Assembly: GCA_024220505.1 (NCBI GenBank) | Contig: JAKZZE010000002.1 | Span: 2,108,001-2,172,000 of the forward strand | Direction of reading: 5' to 3' | Length of the DNA stretch: 64,000 bases | Source: Rhizopus arrhizus | Lineage: Eukaryota > Mucoromycota > Mucoromycetes > Mucorales > Rhizopodaceae | In this document: positions 1-12,467 of the stretch, one piece after another | Position numbering within the stretch: the first letter of the stretch is position 1 | Layout: each line of letters opens with the position of its first letter | Made by a program: the position numbers and the translations under genes | Notes under the pieces: model-generated | Database searches by the model: none | The model's input: only the letters and a program-made list of their open reading frames with translations | What the model was told of the DNA's origin: nothing

Positions 1-1742
1 AAAGAGCTTAATCAAAAGAAAAACACACTACGATTAGCTTACCCTTCTTCATCAATGAGGCCCGCATCGCCTGTATCATAATATCCTGGATATTTTTCAA
101 AATAACTCTGTCTGTATCCTTCCTCATTTTGCCATAAAGAAAAGAACGCACCAGGTGTCAAGGGTAACTTGAGTACAATATGACCAAATTGATTGGGCTC
201 TTGCGTTTCCTCCAATGTATCTTCCTTTATCACCCGAATGATGGATCCAGGTACTTGTTTACCAGCCGATCCCCACTTGACAGACTTTCGTGGCTCCTTT
301 TCGACACCAGCACATGTCGCTGTCACAGGCGATCCCACTATCACGAAAAAAAAAAACTAAGTACTCATCTCCCCCCCCTTTCTCTTTTTCATACTCACAT
401 TCCGTACTCCAATAGTTATCAATCACCGTACAACGATCTCCCACCAACGTTTGACACCAGCGGAGCGTCTGAGGATCACTTCTCTCACCTGCCAAGAACA
501 AACTTGTCAGTGAATCCAAGCTGTATTTCTTGGCCAAGTGACCTTCTTGATCTTCACGAGCGATCGCACGAATCGCTGTAGGTGCTGTAAACATTGTCTT
601 GACACCATATTCAGATACGATACGCCAAAACACACCTGCGTCCGGGGTTCCGATCGGTTTACCTTCGTACAAGACCGTCGTGGCACCGATCAGCAGGGGA
701 CCATAGATCGTATAGCTGTGACTAAGAGTCCATCTGTCGAATAGGTCAGTAGAGGATTCGGCCAGTTTGCGGGCTTCTTACCCAATATCACTTGCAGTAA
801 AGATCGTATCTCCTTTTTTGATGTTGAATATATAATCAATCGACCATCTCAAGACAACAGCATGGCCACCATTGGGTCGAACGACCCCCTAAAGACACTG
901 TTAGGATTGATTCCAACGAGGCATGATCTCACTGCTTACTTTGGGCTGTCCTGTTGTACCACTCGTATAGTGAATATACAAAGGATCATGACTCCAAACA
1001 GGCACGCATTCCTTCACACTCTTTCCGCTCAACTCTACTTTTTTCATCTCTTCATCGAAATCAAAGTCACCTTCTCTCATCTCGGCCCGTATCTGATGAG
1101 GTCTTTGATAGACGATACGAACAGGCACTTGGTGCTTTGATAACTTGAGTGCTGTTTCCAATAAAGCTATGATAAAAAGAATTAACACACAAATAATGTC
1201 ATCCACCGATCCATACGTTTATAGGGAATCGCTCCTTTGGGCTCAATGCCACAACTAGCAGTCAAGATGACCTTGGGTTGAGAATCGTCAATTCGTTTCG
1301 CTAGCTCTTTAGGTGCAAACCCACCAAAGACGACACTGTGGATAGCCCCGAGCCGAGCACAGGCCAAGAGACCAAAGACGGCTTGAGGAACCATGGGCAT
1401 ATAGATCAAGACCCTATCTCCCTTTTGAACCCCGTGAGATCGTAAGACGCCTGCTAGACACTGGACTTGTTCAAGCACTTGCAGATAACTGAATCTCACC
1501 TTGGTGTCTGTCACGGTCGAATCATACAAAAGACAGGGTTGATGGCCTATGGTGGGTATATGTCGGTCAAGAGAGTTATAGCAAGTATTCATTTGACCGT
1601 TGGGGAACCAGACGAAAGGATTAGGCCCTTCTCGATGACCCAAGATAGAAGTAGGCGGCTGGTACCAATCAATATTTTTGGATGCCTCTTTCCAAAGTTC
1701 TAAATCAACAAGTTCTCTTTCATTTTCTACAGGCGGATACAT
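1..1742 (-). CDS. Short-chain acyl-CoA synthetase, ACSS3/propionyl-CoA synthetase type (3' end beyond window)
   Basis: AMP-forming ligase expected to activate acetate or propionate with ATP and CoA. Exons read on the minus strand: 1742-1217, 1166-940, 888-782, 733-399, 337-43, then an intron GTAAGC at 42 runs to the window edge. All junctions keep frame (about 496 aa visible). The start MYPPVENE is preferred over an in-frame ATG at 1790, whose extra residues are encoded by poly-A/T. Seen: the N-terminal ACS region (residues about 20-75), the AMP-binding P-loop YTSGTTGQPKG split by an intron after QPK, SDIGW, and the acid motif YYDTGDAGLIDEEG near the visible end. At the intron 733-399/337 junction the family motif TETG reads TELG, so either a substitution or a slightly different splice choice. 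The acyl-lysine domain would lie outside. Substrate choice between acetate and propionate is inferred from overall resemblance to ACSS3, not proven. Confidence 0.9.
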
Positions 1743-1899
1743 GGTTGAAACAAGTGTGAGAAAAAAAAAAAGATTTTTTTTTTCATTCATGCCAGTTTCT
1801 CACCCCCTTTTTATAAATGCGTGAGAGAATAAAGGCCGCTTTATTATTATTTCTTAGTACGAAAAAAAAAAATGTTGTACACTGTTACAAAAAGATGCT

Positions 1900-3303
1900 C
1901 TATTTCTTTCTTATTTGAAAGTCATCGAGAACATGCTGATAGACATCATCATTGGATAAAACCTCTGCGGCGGTCAAAGAGAGACACTGAGCAGCACGAA
2001 GTGTATATTGATGTGCTTCAGGGGTTCTAGCAGCATCTGTAAATTCTCTTGTATGATTAGGTACAGAGACATAGATACCAAAGGCAGGATGAATGGCAGG
2101 TACGACATAACTAAAATTACCCATATCTGTACTTCCACTCAAATCCCGTTCTTCCTCCTCTCGAGGCCGATAACGTACTCCTTCAGATTCCATGTAGTGC
2201 TTGAACCTAGACAGGAGCGTCTCATTATTGAACACATCATCAATCGGTCCCTTGGCGGCCCAAGCAAGTCGGAGATCAGAACCTGTGGCAAGCGCGGCGG
2301 CCTTGAAGCAGTTTTCCATCTTGGCCTTGAGATCGATCAAGTCCTGTTTGGAAAGTGAACGAGCATAGAATTCGGCTGATGCATAAGCAGGGATCACATT
2401 GGCTGATTGTCCTCCACTTTTGATGATGCCATGAATTCTACAGATAGTTCATAAGTTACTTTCACGACACTATTTTATTTTAATAAACCTGTTTGTTGGT
2501 AATGTTTGCTGTCTTAACATACCAATGTTATCGAATCCTTGCATCAAAGCATCTAATGCGTTGATACCATTCCAAGGTGCTTGACCTGCATGACTTGATT
2601 TACCAAAGAATTCGACGACGAGTGAATCAAGCGCAAGTGTTTTTGAATAAAGATCATCTGCTGCAGCAGGATGCTATACAAAATGATTGTCAACCCGATT
2701 TCTTTATACATCTCTCCTTCTTCTTCTTTTTACTTACAAGCATCATGGCAAAATCGACTTTATCTTGAACTATCTTTTCCTTTACAAAGTTAATCTTTCC
2801 GCTGCTGGATTCTTCAGCAGGTGTACCAAACAAGACAACACTGCCTTGTATCAAATCTTGTTCCATCAAGGTTTTGATGCTCACAGCACAAGCCAAACCT
2901 TGGATGCTAATCAGGTTATGTCCACAGCCATGTCCTATTCTGTGTTTTAGATGAGTTCACTGATATGAATTTCTTTTAGTATGTTTTTTTGTACCCAGGC
3001 AAAGCATCATATTCACAACAAAAACCAACACGCCTTCCAAAATGACTATTAGAGAATTCAGCCATGAAGGCAGTCTCCAGTCCTGCTGCTTTATAAGTCA
3101 ATTTAAATCCATTCTTTTCGAGATAATTTGTCAAGAGAATATAAGCATGATGTTCTTGATCACCTAATTCAGGGTCATCATGAATCTATTGGATATTAAA
3201 CATCATTTCATATCATCATCGTCATCCTCACCTTAAGACTAATCTCTCGAAGTTCTTTATCCAACCTGTGAATCGTTTCCTTGATAGATTCTTTATAGTT
3301 CAT
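1900..3303 (-). CDS. M20-family metallopeptidase/amidohydrolase (PM20D2-like)
   Basis: Five exons: 3303-3232, 3185-2995, 2939-2738, 2673-2489, 2437-1900; spliced frame gives 395 aa. The first ATG follows a promoter region and begins MNYKESIKETIHRLDKE. Seen: EYDALPGIGHGCGHNL (zinc-ligand His and neighbouring residues, joined across the intron at 2995/2939), GTPAEES (catalytic Glu pair region), and GSTDMGNFSYVVPAIHP, typical of the PM20D2/aminobenzoyl-glutamate-utilisation branch. Known for the family: hydrolysis of dipeptides or N-acyl amino acids by a two-metal site. It lies tail-to-head behind the acyl-CoA synthetase (158 bp apart) and diverges from the cyclin gene. Exact substrate cannot be read from the sequence. 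Confidence 0.92.
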
Positions 3304-4054
3304 TAAAAGTGATGATAGAAAAAGAAAGAGAAATATTTAATCCGAATGTCCGGCTATTTTTCAACATGATAAATGAAGGTGTTACGAAATATATAAAAAC
3401 TATTTATTCTCTTTCTACACACACACACACACATACATCTTGTCTATTTAATAAAGAATCCATTTAAGCTTGATGATCAAATCACACATATAAACTCTAG
3501 ACAATGTGTGCCTGAATTCTTTATAAAAAAAAAAAAAAAGGGTCTTTTTTATCTCCCCTCCTCAGAAATCTGAGTTTATTGAACACGATTCCATTGTCAC
3601 TTTAACCGTCCATGAAATCATTTAAAGCGACATTTTTTTTTCAGAATACGACATGAATAAACCAAATTTTATTTTTATTTTTAAAATAAAAAACAAGAAT
3701 TGGACTTTATTTTTGAATAAAAAAAAGGATGGTTTTCAATTGTAGTCATCCTATTTTTCACACGCTGATTTTGTCAATTGTATGGCATGAATACGTCAAT
3801 TGCACGTTTTGATATCTTTTGAGTGTAGATCAGGAATGACGGGATGATTCAAGGTTAGTGTCACTCTTTCGGTCAACGTATTCCGTCCGTCTTGTTTTGG
3901 GGTTATTGTTTACAGCTGTTTTCTTTCTTTGGGAATCAAACAGAGGATAATCTTGTTTTCTTACTCCTTTTCATCTCTTGCTTTCCATCGTTATCTTTCC
4001 CCTTTTTTCTTTATTTTTCATGTCACTTTTTGATTTAGATAAGAAAAGGAGTGA

Positions 4055-4088
<34 letters not shown>

Positions 4089-4983
4089 TGAACCGTGCGT
4101 TTGGCTTGATTAATTTGGTTATTCTCCGGTCTAATTGATTTACTTTTAATATAAAATAGGAGTAAAAAAAGATGACTGGTAATGAACTTGTTTTTATAGG
4201 AGATATCTTTTTATTGTTTATGTTTCGGAATGCAGTGACAGAAAAAGTTTAATAGAACGGCTTTAAATCCTGAATGACACATTTATCTATCATATGCTTC
4301 ACTGCATGTTCTAGCCCTTCCCGTTCAACAAATAAATAGATTTTATTGTGTGATAATTCAACCTGTTCAATCTTTATTTTATGCATTCTATTTTTATGTT
4401 TAAAAAGGAGAACGTATCTAAATCACGAGATGTGAGCAAGAAACTGTCAGTGATTAGGGGTGTGTGACTTTCATCACGGTTGATATGCATTTAAGGGGAG
4501 ATAAAGAAGCATAAAGAAAAAGTACGGTTGATAAAGACAATCATAGTGTGGCTGTATTTCAACAAACGAAAAGAAACAATTGAATTGGGGGTGAGATGAA
4601 TGACGGAAGACCATAAAAAGAAATTTTGTTATCTCGGAAGGTCTTTATTTCCCCCCCCCGAAGAAACACATCATGTTGATGGCAGTGGTTTCACATCATG
4701 ATTATTAGACATGCATGACTGTCTCTTTCTTTCCGAGCAAGTATTTTCTTTTTTAAAAAGAGAGAGAGAGAATGTGTGAATCAATTTTTAAAAAAGATTT
4801 GTTTTGGTTGTAAGGATAAGAAGGCTACATGTTTTTTTTTTAAAAAAAAAAAAGGAGGAGGGGGGGTAAGGGGAGAGAAAGATGTGATTTTTGTTTTTTA
4901 TAAAAAAAGATTCCGAATATAAATAATAAAGCCCAATTTTTTTTTATTATTTTTATTATTTTCTTTTTTCCTCTTTTTTCTAA
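3304..4983. other. Intergenic region between divergent M20 and cyclin genes
   Basis: About 1.7 kb with no convincing frame on either strand. It holds a (CA)n run near 3418-3432, a 27-nt poly-A at 4061-4087, T-then-A runs near 4830-4852, and the promoters of both divergent genes. No transposon or RNA gene recognised. Confidence 0.7.
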
Positions 4984-5576
4984 ATGATTCAACAACCACC
5001 TTCTTATAATTTCCTTATCACACGTTCACATCATCGTCCTAATAAAGATTATAAAAAGAAATCATTACCTTCTGTCTTGATTGGTAAAAATAAAATGAAT
5101 TGGCATTTCATCTTGTATTCAACTCTCACTTGATAGATTTCACAGCCATGGTTTTATGTGAATTGATACCTCGTACCATCCAAGGCGGACGATCTTTACC
5201 AGAACTTTTATTCTTTGTTCAAAAGATTACACATCAAGCCAACATCAACTGTCGAACACTCTTGGTCGCCTTGATTTATTTACAACGTGCGAAATCTCAC
5301 TTGCCCAAACGTGCTGTCGGCAGTGACGATACAGCCCACAGGATGTTTCTGGGTGCAATCTTGCTCGCTTCTAAATTCTTACAGGACTCAGCCTGGGCTG
5401 CGACGACGACGATCAACAACCGTATGCTGTATCAGATCTGTAATGGACTGTTTACGATCGAAGAAATCTTTCAACTCGAACGCGCCTTTTTAAAATTAAT
5501 TCAATACAATTGTTGGCTGGACGAGAAAGACCTCGAGTCCTTTGTGCTTCGTCACCGACAAGACTTTTCTATTTAA
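4984..5576 (+). CDS. Cyclin, Pho80/Pcl-like (CDK partner)
   Basis: Two exons, 4984-5083 and 5137-5576, separated by a 53-nt GT-AG intron; 179 aa. The longest unspliced frame begins only at a TTG inside that intron, so the true ATG is at 4984 (MIQQPPSYNF). The junction reads SVLI-DFTAMVLCELIP, a smooth cyclin helix 1. Cyclin-box features: NCRTLLVALIYLQRAK, the short helix region HRMFLGAILLASKFLQD, and LERAFLKLIQYNCW near the C terminus. Length and motifs match small fungal Pcl1/Pas1-type cyclins, which bind a Pho85-like kinase; that partner is inferred. No destruction box was recognised. Confidence 0.88.
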
Positions 5577-5958
5577 TTCCTGTAAATAACACTCTTTAAT
5601 ATGTAAATTATATGCTCTCTTCAATAAATAATCTCTCTCTCTCTCTCTAAACATCCTTCTTATTGTCAGTGTAAAACAAACATCTCTTGTCTCACATGGA
5701 AGAGATTCATTATTTCTTGGTTATCAACAAGTGATTTCATTCAACATCATCCTCCATCTACTTTTTTTTTTTCCCTTTTTTCTTGCCGACTGTGCTCAAT
5801 CATTGCAAGCAGATGAATAGTTGCAAAATGATGCGTAAAGATAAAAAGAAGCATAAAAGAAAAAGGGGAAAAACTATTTTTCCAGTGTAACATTTATTAG
5901 CTTTTTTATTTTTCTTTTTTTTTTTTTTTCTTCTTTTTTAAACTCTTTTATTTTTTTC
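5577..5958. other. Intergenic, (TC)n and T-rich
   Basis: About 380 bases between two plus-strand genes. A CT microsatellite sits near 5632-5648 and a T-rich tract just upstream of the next ATG. Nothing coding seen. Confidence 0.7.
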
Positions 5959-7070
5959 ATGTCACTGAGTACACAAAGAGAACGTGGCTATGTTGAAGTA
6001 GCTAAAGAAAGAGAGAGATTGCCGGTAAAGATCTATTATGAATTACACGGGGATGGACCTGAGCATGTGGTGCTTATTATGGGTAATACACCACTGACCC
6101 TGAACTCCCTTTATTCATCCAATCTTAGGTTTTAACAGTTCCTGTTTAGCTTGGGAGAATCAGACGAAATATCTTGCGGAAACAAAGAGATATACCGTCT
6201 TGATTTTTGAAAATAGAGGCATGGGCTTATCAGGTATAGAATCAATTGAAATCCGCATCATCCCCACTCATATACCTCTTTACACAGATGCACCCATGGG
6301 TATTTATAGGTAAGATGATTGCAGTAGGGCCATACACTGACCTCTTAAAAGTACTTCACAAATGGCTCATGACGTGATTGACCTCTTGGATCATTTTGGA
6401 TGGCAAAAGCATGTTCACCTCAACGGTATCTCCATGGGAGGCATGATCGCACTCGAATTGGTCTCCAGATGGCCAGAAAGGTTTTCTTCGGTCGTGTTGA
6501 CAAGTACGACACCTGGAGGCCAGATACCACCGGTAATCATGACTTTTTTGAATTCAAATAGTCTCATCCATTTTTTTTTCGTAGGTCAAGGCCATCACGA
6601 CCTTTTCCAGATTGATCTTTGCCCGGGATCCGACCTACAAGTTCACCCAGGCCCTTGCCCTCGTCTACCCTCCTCAGTGGCTCTCTGCCAAACCGACCGC
6701 GATCGAACATGAATCGTACGAGACCAACGCGGACATGTCCTTGGCCCAGTATCTGGCCTGGATGGATCGCAGTCGACCTCAGACCTTGATCGGTCACTTG
6801 GGTCAGATGATCGCTGTCCTTACCCACTCTGTATCGGATGCTCGATTGGAAAAGATCAAGTCGAGTGGGGTTCGATGCCTGGTGATGACAGGTACCTGGG
6901 ATCATCTGGTGAACCCAAAGAATTCATATTATCTCAGTCAAAGATTGGGATGTGAACTGGTCGTCTTTGAGGGCAGTGGTCATGGTTTACCTGCTGAAGA
7001 ACCCGAGAGATACAATCGGTTGATGGATCACCATTTCAGTCACTGCTTACCTAATCTCTATTCATTTTAA
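5959..7070 (+). CDS. Alpha/beta-hydrolase fold protein
   Basis: Five exons: 5959-6082, 6129-6233, 6288-6309 (a 22-nt microexon), 6352-6532, 6585-7070; 305 aa with all phases matching. Seen: N-terminal strand ending HVVLIMGFNSS, ENRGMGLSD, the nucleophile elbow GISMGG (Ser in G-x-S-x-G), a probable acid in TGTWDHLVNP, and the catalytic His in EGSGHGLPAEEP. Overall layout is a compact proline-iminopeptidase/esterase-like hydrolase without N-terminal signal or membrane segment. The substrate is unknown. GC content in the last exon is visibly higher than around it. It precedes the bZIP gene by 119 bp on the same strand. Confidence 0.9.
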
Positions 7071-7148
7071 TTTTATTATTACGTAATAAACTCCACTTTT
7101 TTTCTCCCCCCTCTCTCTCTCTTGTGAGTGTAAGTGTGTGTGTGTGAA

Positions 7149-7179
<31 letters not shown>

Positions 7180-7189
7180 TTTAAAAAAA

Positions 7190-7516
7190 ATGTCATCACC
7201 CGCCATCAAAAAGACAACGACAGAAAGTAAAAGGGCAGAACAAAACCGAGCTGCTCAAAGGGCGTTTAGACAACGTAAAGAACGTTATGTGAAGGAATTG
7301 GAAGCAAAAGTACACAGTATGGCAGATTGGCCAGCACGGATGGAACGATTAGAAAAGGAAAATCAACAACTCAGGGAATATATTGCTCAGTTAGAAAGTG
7401 GACAGCAAGAAGAGAGGTTGGAAAAGACAAAAGGGTTGGATACGTTGGATGACTTGATGTCCATCCTCAAGACCCATCACCGTCCACCGATCCCCTCTCG
7501 TCCTTCACATCCTTAA
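7190..7516 (+). CDS. bZIP transcription factor, Pap1/Yap type, short
   Basis: Single exon, 108 aa, starting MSSPAIKK after a long T-rich then A-rich leader; an upstream in-frame ATG at 7166 only adds residues encoded by the poly-T/A tract. Basic region residues about 14-35 contain QNRAAQRAFRQRKE, the Pap1/Yap signature, followed by a leucine-zipper heptad region (LEAKV, MERLEKENQQL, YIAQLE). No cysteine-rich domains of AP-1 redox sensors are present; the protein stops soon after the zipper, so it is much shorter than Yap1/Pap1 and probably acts as a dimerising DNA-binding module (inference). It converges with the Zn2Cys6 gene, 76 bp between stops. Confidence 0.88.
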   Translation: MSSPAIKKTTTESKRAEQNRAAQRAFRQRKERYVKELEAKVHSMADWPARMERLEKENQQLREYIAQLESGQQEERLEKTKGLDTLDDLMSILKTHHRPPIPSRPSHP

Positions 7517-7592
7517 CAACAGCAAAACACACAAATATTATTTATTATGAAAAAAAAGAAGAGGGGGGGATATGATACATATAAAAAATAAA

Positions 7593-9833
7593 TTAAAGTA
7601 AAGGATGTCCTTCTGTTCTTTCATCATGAAGCATTGAATGAGTATAAAAATCAAATTCAACACCAGAAGAAAACTCTGAGAGATCATTTGAATCCAAAAG
7701 AGCTGTTTGATAAGGTGTAGGTATGGGTTGAAAGATTGAGTTATTTTGATAGTGATTAGATAAACCGTGAAGTGAAGAGGACTTTCGAATCTTGCTGCCC
7801 TGTCTTTCATAGGGTTTAACAAAGCTGGTCCTTGTCGGAGACGTATGACGATAGGGACGAACCAGGCTAGGACTGGTACTGGTGGAACTGCTGATGACAG
7901 AACTCACCGGTTTTCGATGTTGATAAAAGTGTTGCTGATTCATGGCCCTCAGGTCAACACAGGATTGAGTCGTCGTACGCAACGTCCTCGGCTTTTCGAG
8001 TTGAAGTGGAGCGGCATGCATGTTGTGAAGGGGTTGATGAAAAGAAAGGTCGGTAGAGGAAAGTTGTAGGAGTGAGGACGGAATGGGTTGCATCGGTCTT
8101 TCCGAGATCGTGTTCCTCCTCGGCTTGGGCGTCACAAAGGATTGAATCTCGAGAAAGGGTGATTGAAGTGAGAGTTGTCGGGTGAGATCCAGACCACGTT
8201 GATGATCACTGTCTTTGGGTGACAGATGAGAAAGGACACTGAGAGCCAGGGCACTACAGTAAGTCAAGAATTGGATACCACGAGGAATGAATTGAAAGCT
8301 GATGTCTGTCATACAACTCTCGATCCAACGAATCATGGCAGAAGCAGAAGAGAGAGCGATATCTCGGTGTGGGTATTGAACGACTTTGGTAGATCCGTGT
8401 GGGAGAGGATATCTTGTATAGTGAAAATGAAGCAAGATCAGGTTGAGATGATGATGAACATTGACTAATTTTGTGATAAAAGACAGATGGGTTGGTATTT
8501 CATCCGCAGGAAATTTAGGTTGCTTTTGATGTTGGACGAGAAGATGAGGAGGTAAACGAAGGAGTTGATCATCAATCATGAATTGTAATTTCATGACAGA
8601 CAGTGTTTCCTGTACGATCTGAGGATCATTTCTGTGATCCAATTGAACTTCTTGTCTTTTCGTGATACGACGTAAATGTTGATAAATGTGGGATAGAGTA
8701 AAACTGAACCCAAACAGATGACGTTCAATGTCTTCACTGATTTGTGGATAATCTTTCAAGAGTAAAAGATCCAATTCGATATTTTGTTCAACACTAGATT
8801 GGTTTCCTTTTTAAGTGATTTGTTTTCTTTTTTTTTTTGTTTTCTTTACTTACCATAAAAGGACATGATACCTTGTCAAGACATAAAATGTTCTTCTCTT
8901 TGTCTCTGTTTCACTGTCTGTGTCCAACTGATAGATCACACGATCGAGTTCTAATAACTTGCAGAGTTCAATCGCTCTTGACAACAAGGATTTACTTTTC
9001 TCAAAGTAACCTTCTGGATTACATTCTGTGTATTTAGTCAATAAAAGTAAAGTTTGTATGATCTCAATCGAAGGTCTTCCGACCCACTCATCCAATAAGG
9101 TGATTGTTCTCTGATAATAAAATCTTTTTTCTTCTTCTTGTTGTGAAGAGAGTGAACAGATAGCATAGACCAAGATCGTTGGTATCTCACTGGCTGAATA
9201 GAGTTGATTAAAATAATCGGGTACGAAAAGAGAGAAATAAGGTTGAATTTGTAACATGAAGAGTTGAACTAATTCATCTTGTCGGGTAGGTGAAGAAGAA
9301 CGACTTTGACTTCCTATAGTTGAATCTCCTGTGGATGATAAACTGATAATATCTTGTATATAATATGGACTACCCATTTCATTCATTAAAAATCGATTAT
9401 TATTATTATCACCCGCTTCTTCTATTTTAACTAGAAAATAAAAGTCAAAAGGGGGAACCATGAATTTATTCTATTCACTCTCACTTGGTTTTTCATCCAT
9501 CATTTGTTGTTGTTGTTGTTGTCTTCTCACTGCTTCTTCAATTAATTGCATTCCACCTAACGAATGGATTGCTTTTTCCATCACTTGAATTCTATTCTCC
9601 AATGATTCAATATATTGTTTATTGGCTCCTCTTTTTGGTGTACTTGATTCAAATATACACTGAATAGATGATTTCTTACAAGTACTACAAGGCATCTCAC
9701 CATCACATTTTACCTAAAATATTAGTAACATCCTTTTCCCTTTCCAAACCCTTACCTTTCTTCTCCTACAATCTTTACATGCCTTCACAATCTTTTTTCT
9801 TTTGCCTTCACTTGCTTTCTCTTTAGGTGGCAT
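7593..9833 (-). CDS. Zn2Cys6 fungal transcription factor
   Basis: Four exons: 9833-9756, 9713-9485, 9430-8854, 8793-7593; 694 aa. Exon 1 plus exon 2 rebuild a perfect C6 zinc cluster, C19-x2-C22-x6-C29-x5-C35-x2-C38-x6-C45, with CRRRK split by the first intron. A linker and short coiled coil follow (YIESLENRIQVMEKAI), then a poly-Gln stretch and an acidic, asparagine-rich region. The middle (residues about 130-430) has the helical character of the fungal-specific transcription factor domain, for example LLTKYTECNPEGYFEK. The C-terminal third is Ser/Thr/Pro/Gln-rich and likely disordered. Target genes cannot be inferred. It diverges from the C2H2 gene across a 1 kb promoter region. Confidence 0.9.
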
Positions 9834-10868
9834 AAATCTCGGATTTTTAATTATTTCTCTCTCAAGGAAAACACACTGAAAAAATAAAACAAGAAGAGGA
9901 GGGGGGGGGGGAATAAGTTGATGAAAAAATAAAAGAAAAAAGAAAAAAGTGTGTTTTTTTTTTTTTTTTTTTTTTTTTTTTTCTTGAGGTAACCACGCTT
10001 TTTATGATGATGATGAATAAGCTGAGTATAAACAGATAACCATCTTTTATTTTTGTACCTTTTTTTCTATAAAAAAAAAAAAAAAGTTTAAAAAAAACTA
10101 GGTTCTTTTTCTTTATTTTAATCATGTTTTATAGTAAATTCTTAAATGAACGGAATATCAAAAATATATTTTTATACAATGGCAAATGATCTCTCTCTCT
10201 TCTTCATACACTCTTTTTTTTTTTCTTTCCCCCCTTTCCCCCCCCCCCGCCTACTCCACACAGACACACACACATCATACGCATGTTTATCAGACAACAC
10301 AATCATCCCCCCCTTTCTCTTTTTTAATATTAAAACACATTAAATGACGATACCTTTTGATCACATGCTACACCCCAAAATCATTCTCCGCCCTTGATAT
10401 ATCAATGTGCACGTACTTGACAACTGTATGGATGCCTATCGAGTCCCCCCCCCTCCTCTTCCTTCTCTTTTTGTTCAATTCAATTTTTATTATTCAGTCA
10501 CTAAAGAAAGAGTACAGACTGTGGATGATCTGATCTTAAAAATTGAATGATTCAACAGTTGTATTACAATCAGGTAATGAACAGTCCTTTTTTACATTCA
10601 TTTTGTCTGCATAATTTTTTTTTTTTTGAATTAAGGAAAAGAAGGGTCCTTGTTTTAAAAATAGCTTTAAAATAAGCCGGTGATGAAATCAATTCATTCA
10701 TTTTGATCTCTCTTTTTTATTTTTCAACAGTGACAAGCTATTTTTCTTTATTTGATAACAGTTATCATGATATGGCGGAGATGATCTGAGAAACAAATAG
10801 AAACAAAAAAAAAAAAACAAAAAAAGGGAAAAACCCTATTTGTCCTTTTTCTTCTTTTCACACTCAAA
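9834..10868. other. Divergent promoter region, low complexity
   Basis: About 1 kb between two divergent transcription-factor genes. It contains a G run near 9902-9911, a poly-T of about 25 nt at 9955-9980, A-rich and T/C-rich tracts and a C run near 10241. No coding frame or RNA gene supported. Confidence 0.7.
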
Positions 10869-11648
10869 ATGAATGAAGGGTTATTATCCGTCAAGAATGC
10901 GTCTGGTAGACATGTGAGTTTATTAAATCATGCAGAAGAAGATTCAAAAAGAAAATATCGTTGTTGTGAACCTGGTTGTAACAAGAGTTTTACTACAAGG
11001 TTTGTTATGGATTGAATCATGAATTAAAACTTATATTATTGCTGTAGTGGTCATTTAGCTAGACATAATCGAATTCATACAGGAGAAAAGAACTTTCCTT
11101 GTTTATTTCCTGGTTGTCAATCTAGGTTTTCACGTCAAGATAATATGATGCAACACTATCGAACTCATATGTCACCCAAATCACGTCGATCACAAAAAAA
11201 GCAAACAACAGAAGAAACAAGACCCAAACCTCGTTTACATGCTCATCAAAGGATTCGTTCAGATCCAGTACAAATCCAACCACCACTCACCATCGATCAA
11301 CACCTATCAAATTATCATCAATCACTGACTTCAACCCATCGACTTCAAACTCAATTCCCACTCATCACAAAATCAACCAGTCCATCTCTCTCTCCGACCA
11401 AAGAAGAAACAATCCACTTGTTTTATCAACATCAACCACTCACTTCTTCATCTCAATCCATCCCTCATCTTCCTTTTACTCTACTTCATCCAAAAAAACC
11501 AGAAAATGATCCTTCATCTAAAAGAATGACTTGGTTACAAGATGTAAAGAATCATAAAGATGATCAAAATGATGATCAACCAAAAGAAGATGAAGGAAAT
11601 AAGAATGATTTATTACAATTAGCTCATATCGTATCTACCTTTGGTTGA
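10869..11648 (+). CDS. C2H2 zinc-finger transcription factor, Nrg1-like fingers
   Basis: Two exons, 10869-10999 and 11048-11648 (intron GTTTGT...TAG), 243 aa. Two adjacent C2H2 fingers at about residues 33-95: finger 1 CCEPGCNKSFTTSGHLARHN (joined across the intron) and finger 2 CLFPGCQSRFSRQDNMMQHY, linked by IHTGEKNF. The pair SGHLARH / FSRQDN closely resembles fungal Nrg1-type repressors that bind CCCT-like sites; the repressor role is inferred from that resemblance. The remainder is Pro/Thr/Ser/His-rich and likely disordered, with a charged C terminus. The gene converges with the WBP2-like gene, about 57 bp between stops. Confidence 0.88.
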
Positions 11649-11705
11649 TGATGTCACTGTAAATATTTATAATCAATGGCTGTGCCAATAATAAACTATA
11701 TTTAT

Positions 11706-12467
11706 TTAAGCTGAATAGTCAGGAGGTAATTCATCATGACCGATCGGTTGTTGATATTCAGGTAAAGGTTCATATTCTCTTGGTATCTCGTCTGTTTCTA
11801 TACTTTTTTTATCAGTCATCATTCTCTTTCTCTATCTTCATTTACCTCCCATCCTTTCCATCAAGTTGCGTAAAATATTTGCAAATTCAATAGCTCCTAT
11901 AGAAAAAATAATAATCAATAAACTCATCTTTCTTTTTCTCTCTCTCTTAACCTCCTTCACTAAAAGTCAACTTGACCTGTCCATTCCTAATCAATCCACC
12001 ACCAGGAACAGGCAAGAGAACACCAGAGATATAATTCGCTCCAAACCAAGGCTGTTCTAATTTCCATCGTTTGAAGTTCATGATGGGCATATTCAAGTTT
12101 TTAAATTCAGAATCAGGTTGACTTGAAAGATAAATGATCTTTTCTGAAGGGGTTAGTCATCATCACACCCCTTTCTTACTCTCTTACTCTTTGATTCGAC
12201 AAGATCACCGTACCACGACTTGATTCATAATATCCTCTAGAATGCTGTCAGTAAATATATCGATCAACTCATGATTACCTTGAATGGCCTGGATAGCCTG
12301 TCTCTCTTTTTTATAAAAAAGTGAGTATAATTTTATAAAGTTCTCATCCCTTACTCATTACAGTCCAATACAAGTTTAACATCAGACTGTGTAAAAAACA
12401 TTTTTTCTTGTGGTAAAGGCACAGGTGATTTACCATCTTGCGTCAACATTACCCAGTTTATGCTCAT
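11706..12467 (-). CDS. WBP2-family (WW-domain-binding) protein with GRAM-like domain
   Basis: Six small exons: 12467-12355, 12297-12279 (19 nt), 12244-12188, 12138-11952, 11896-11846, 11797-11706; spliced length 172 aa with every phase consistent. The GRAM-like core reads RGTVILSNQRIIYLSSQ, then WKLEQPWFGANYISG, and LTFSEGGAIEFA, all diagnostic of WBP2/WBP2NL. The last exon carries ELPPDYSA, a PPxY motif expected to bind WW domains such as those of Nedd4/Rsp5 ligases (known for the family, inferred here), plus LPEY. Because of the microexons, simple ORF searches miss this gene. Exon 1 and part of intron 1 have been duplicated at 25352-25476. Confidence 0.88.

Noticed and set aside
1743..1790. 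Upstream in-frame ATG extending the acyl-CoA synthetase
   Set aside because: The extension is mostly Phe/Lys encoded by poly-T/A; the ATG at 1742 begins the conserved sequence.
5100..5136. Unspliced cyclin start
   Set aside because: The frame begins at TTG inside a 53-nt intron; splicing 5083 to 5137 gives an ATG start and a continuous cyclin helix.
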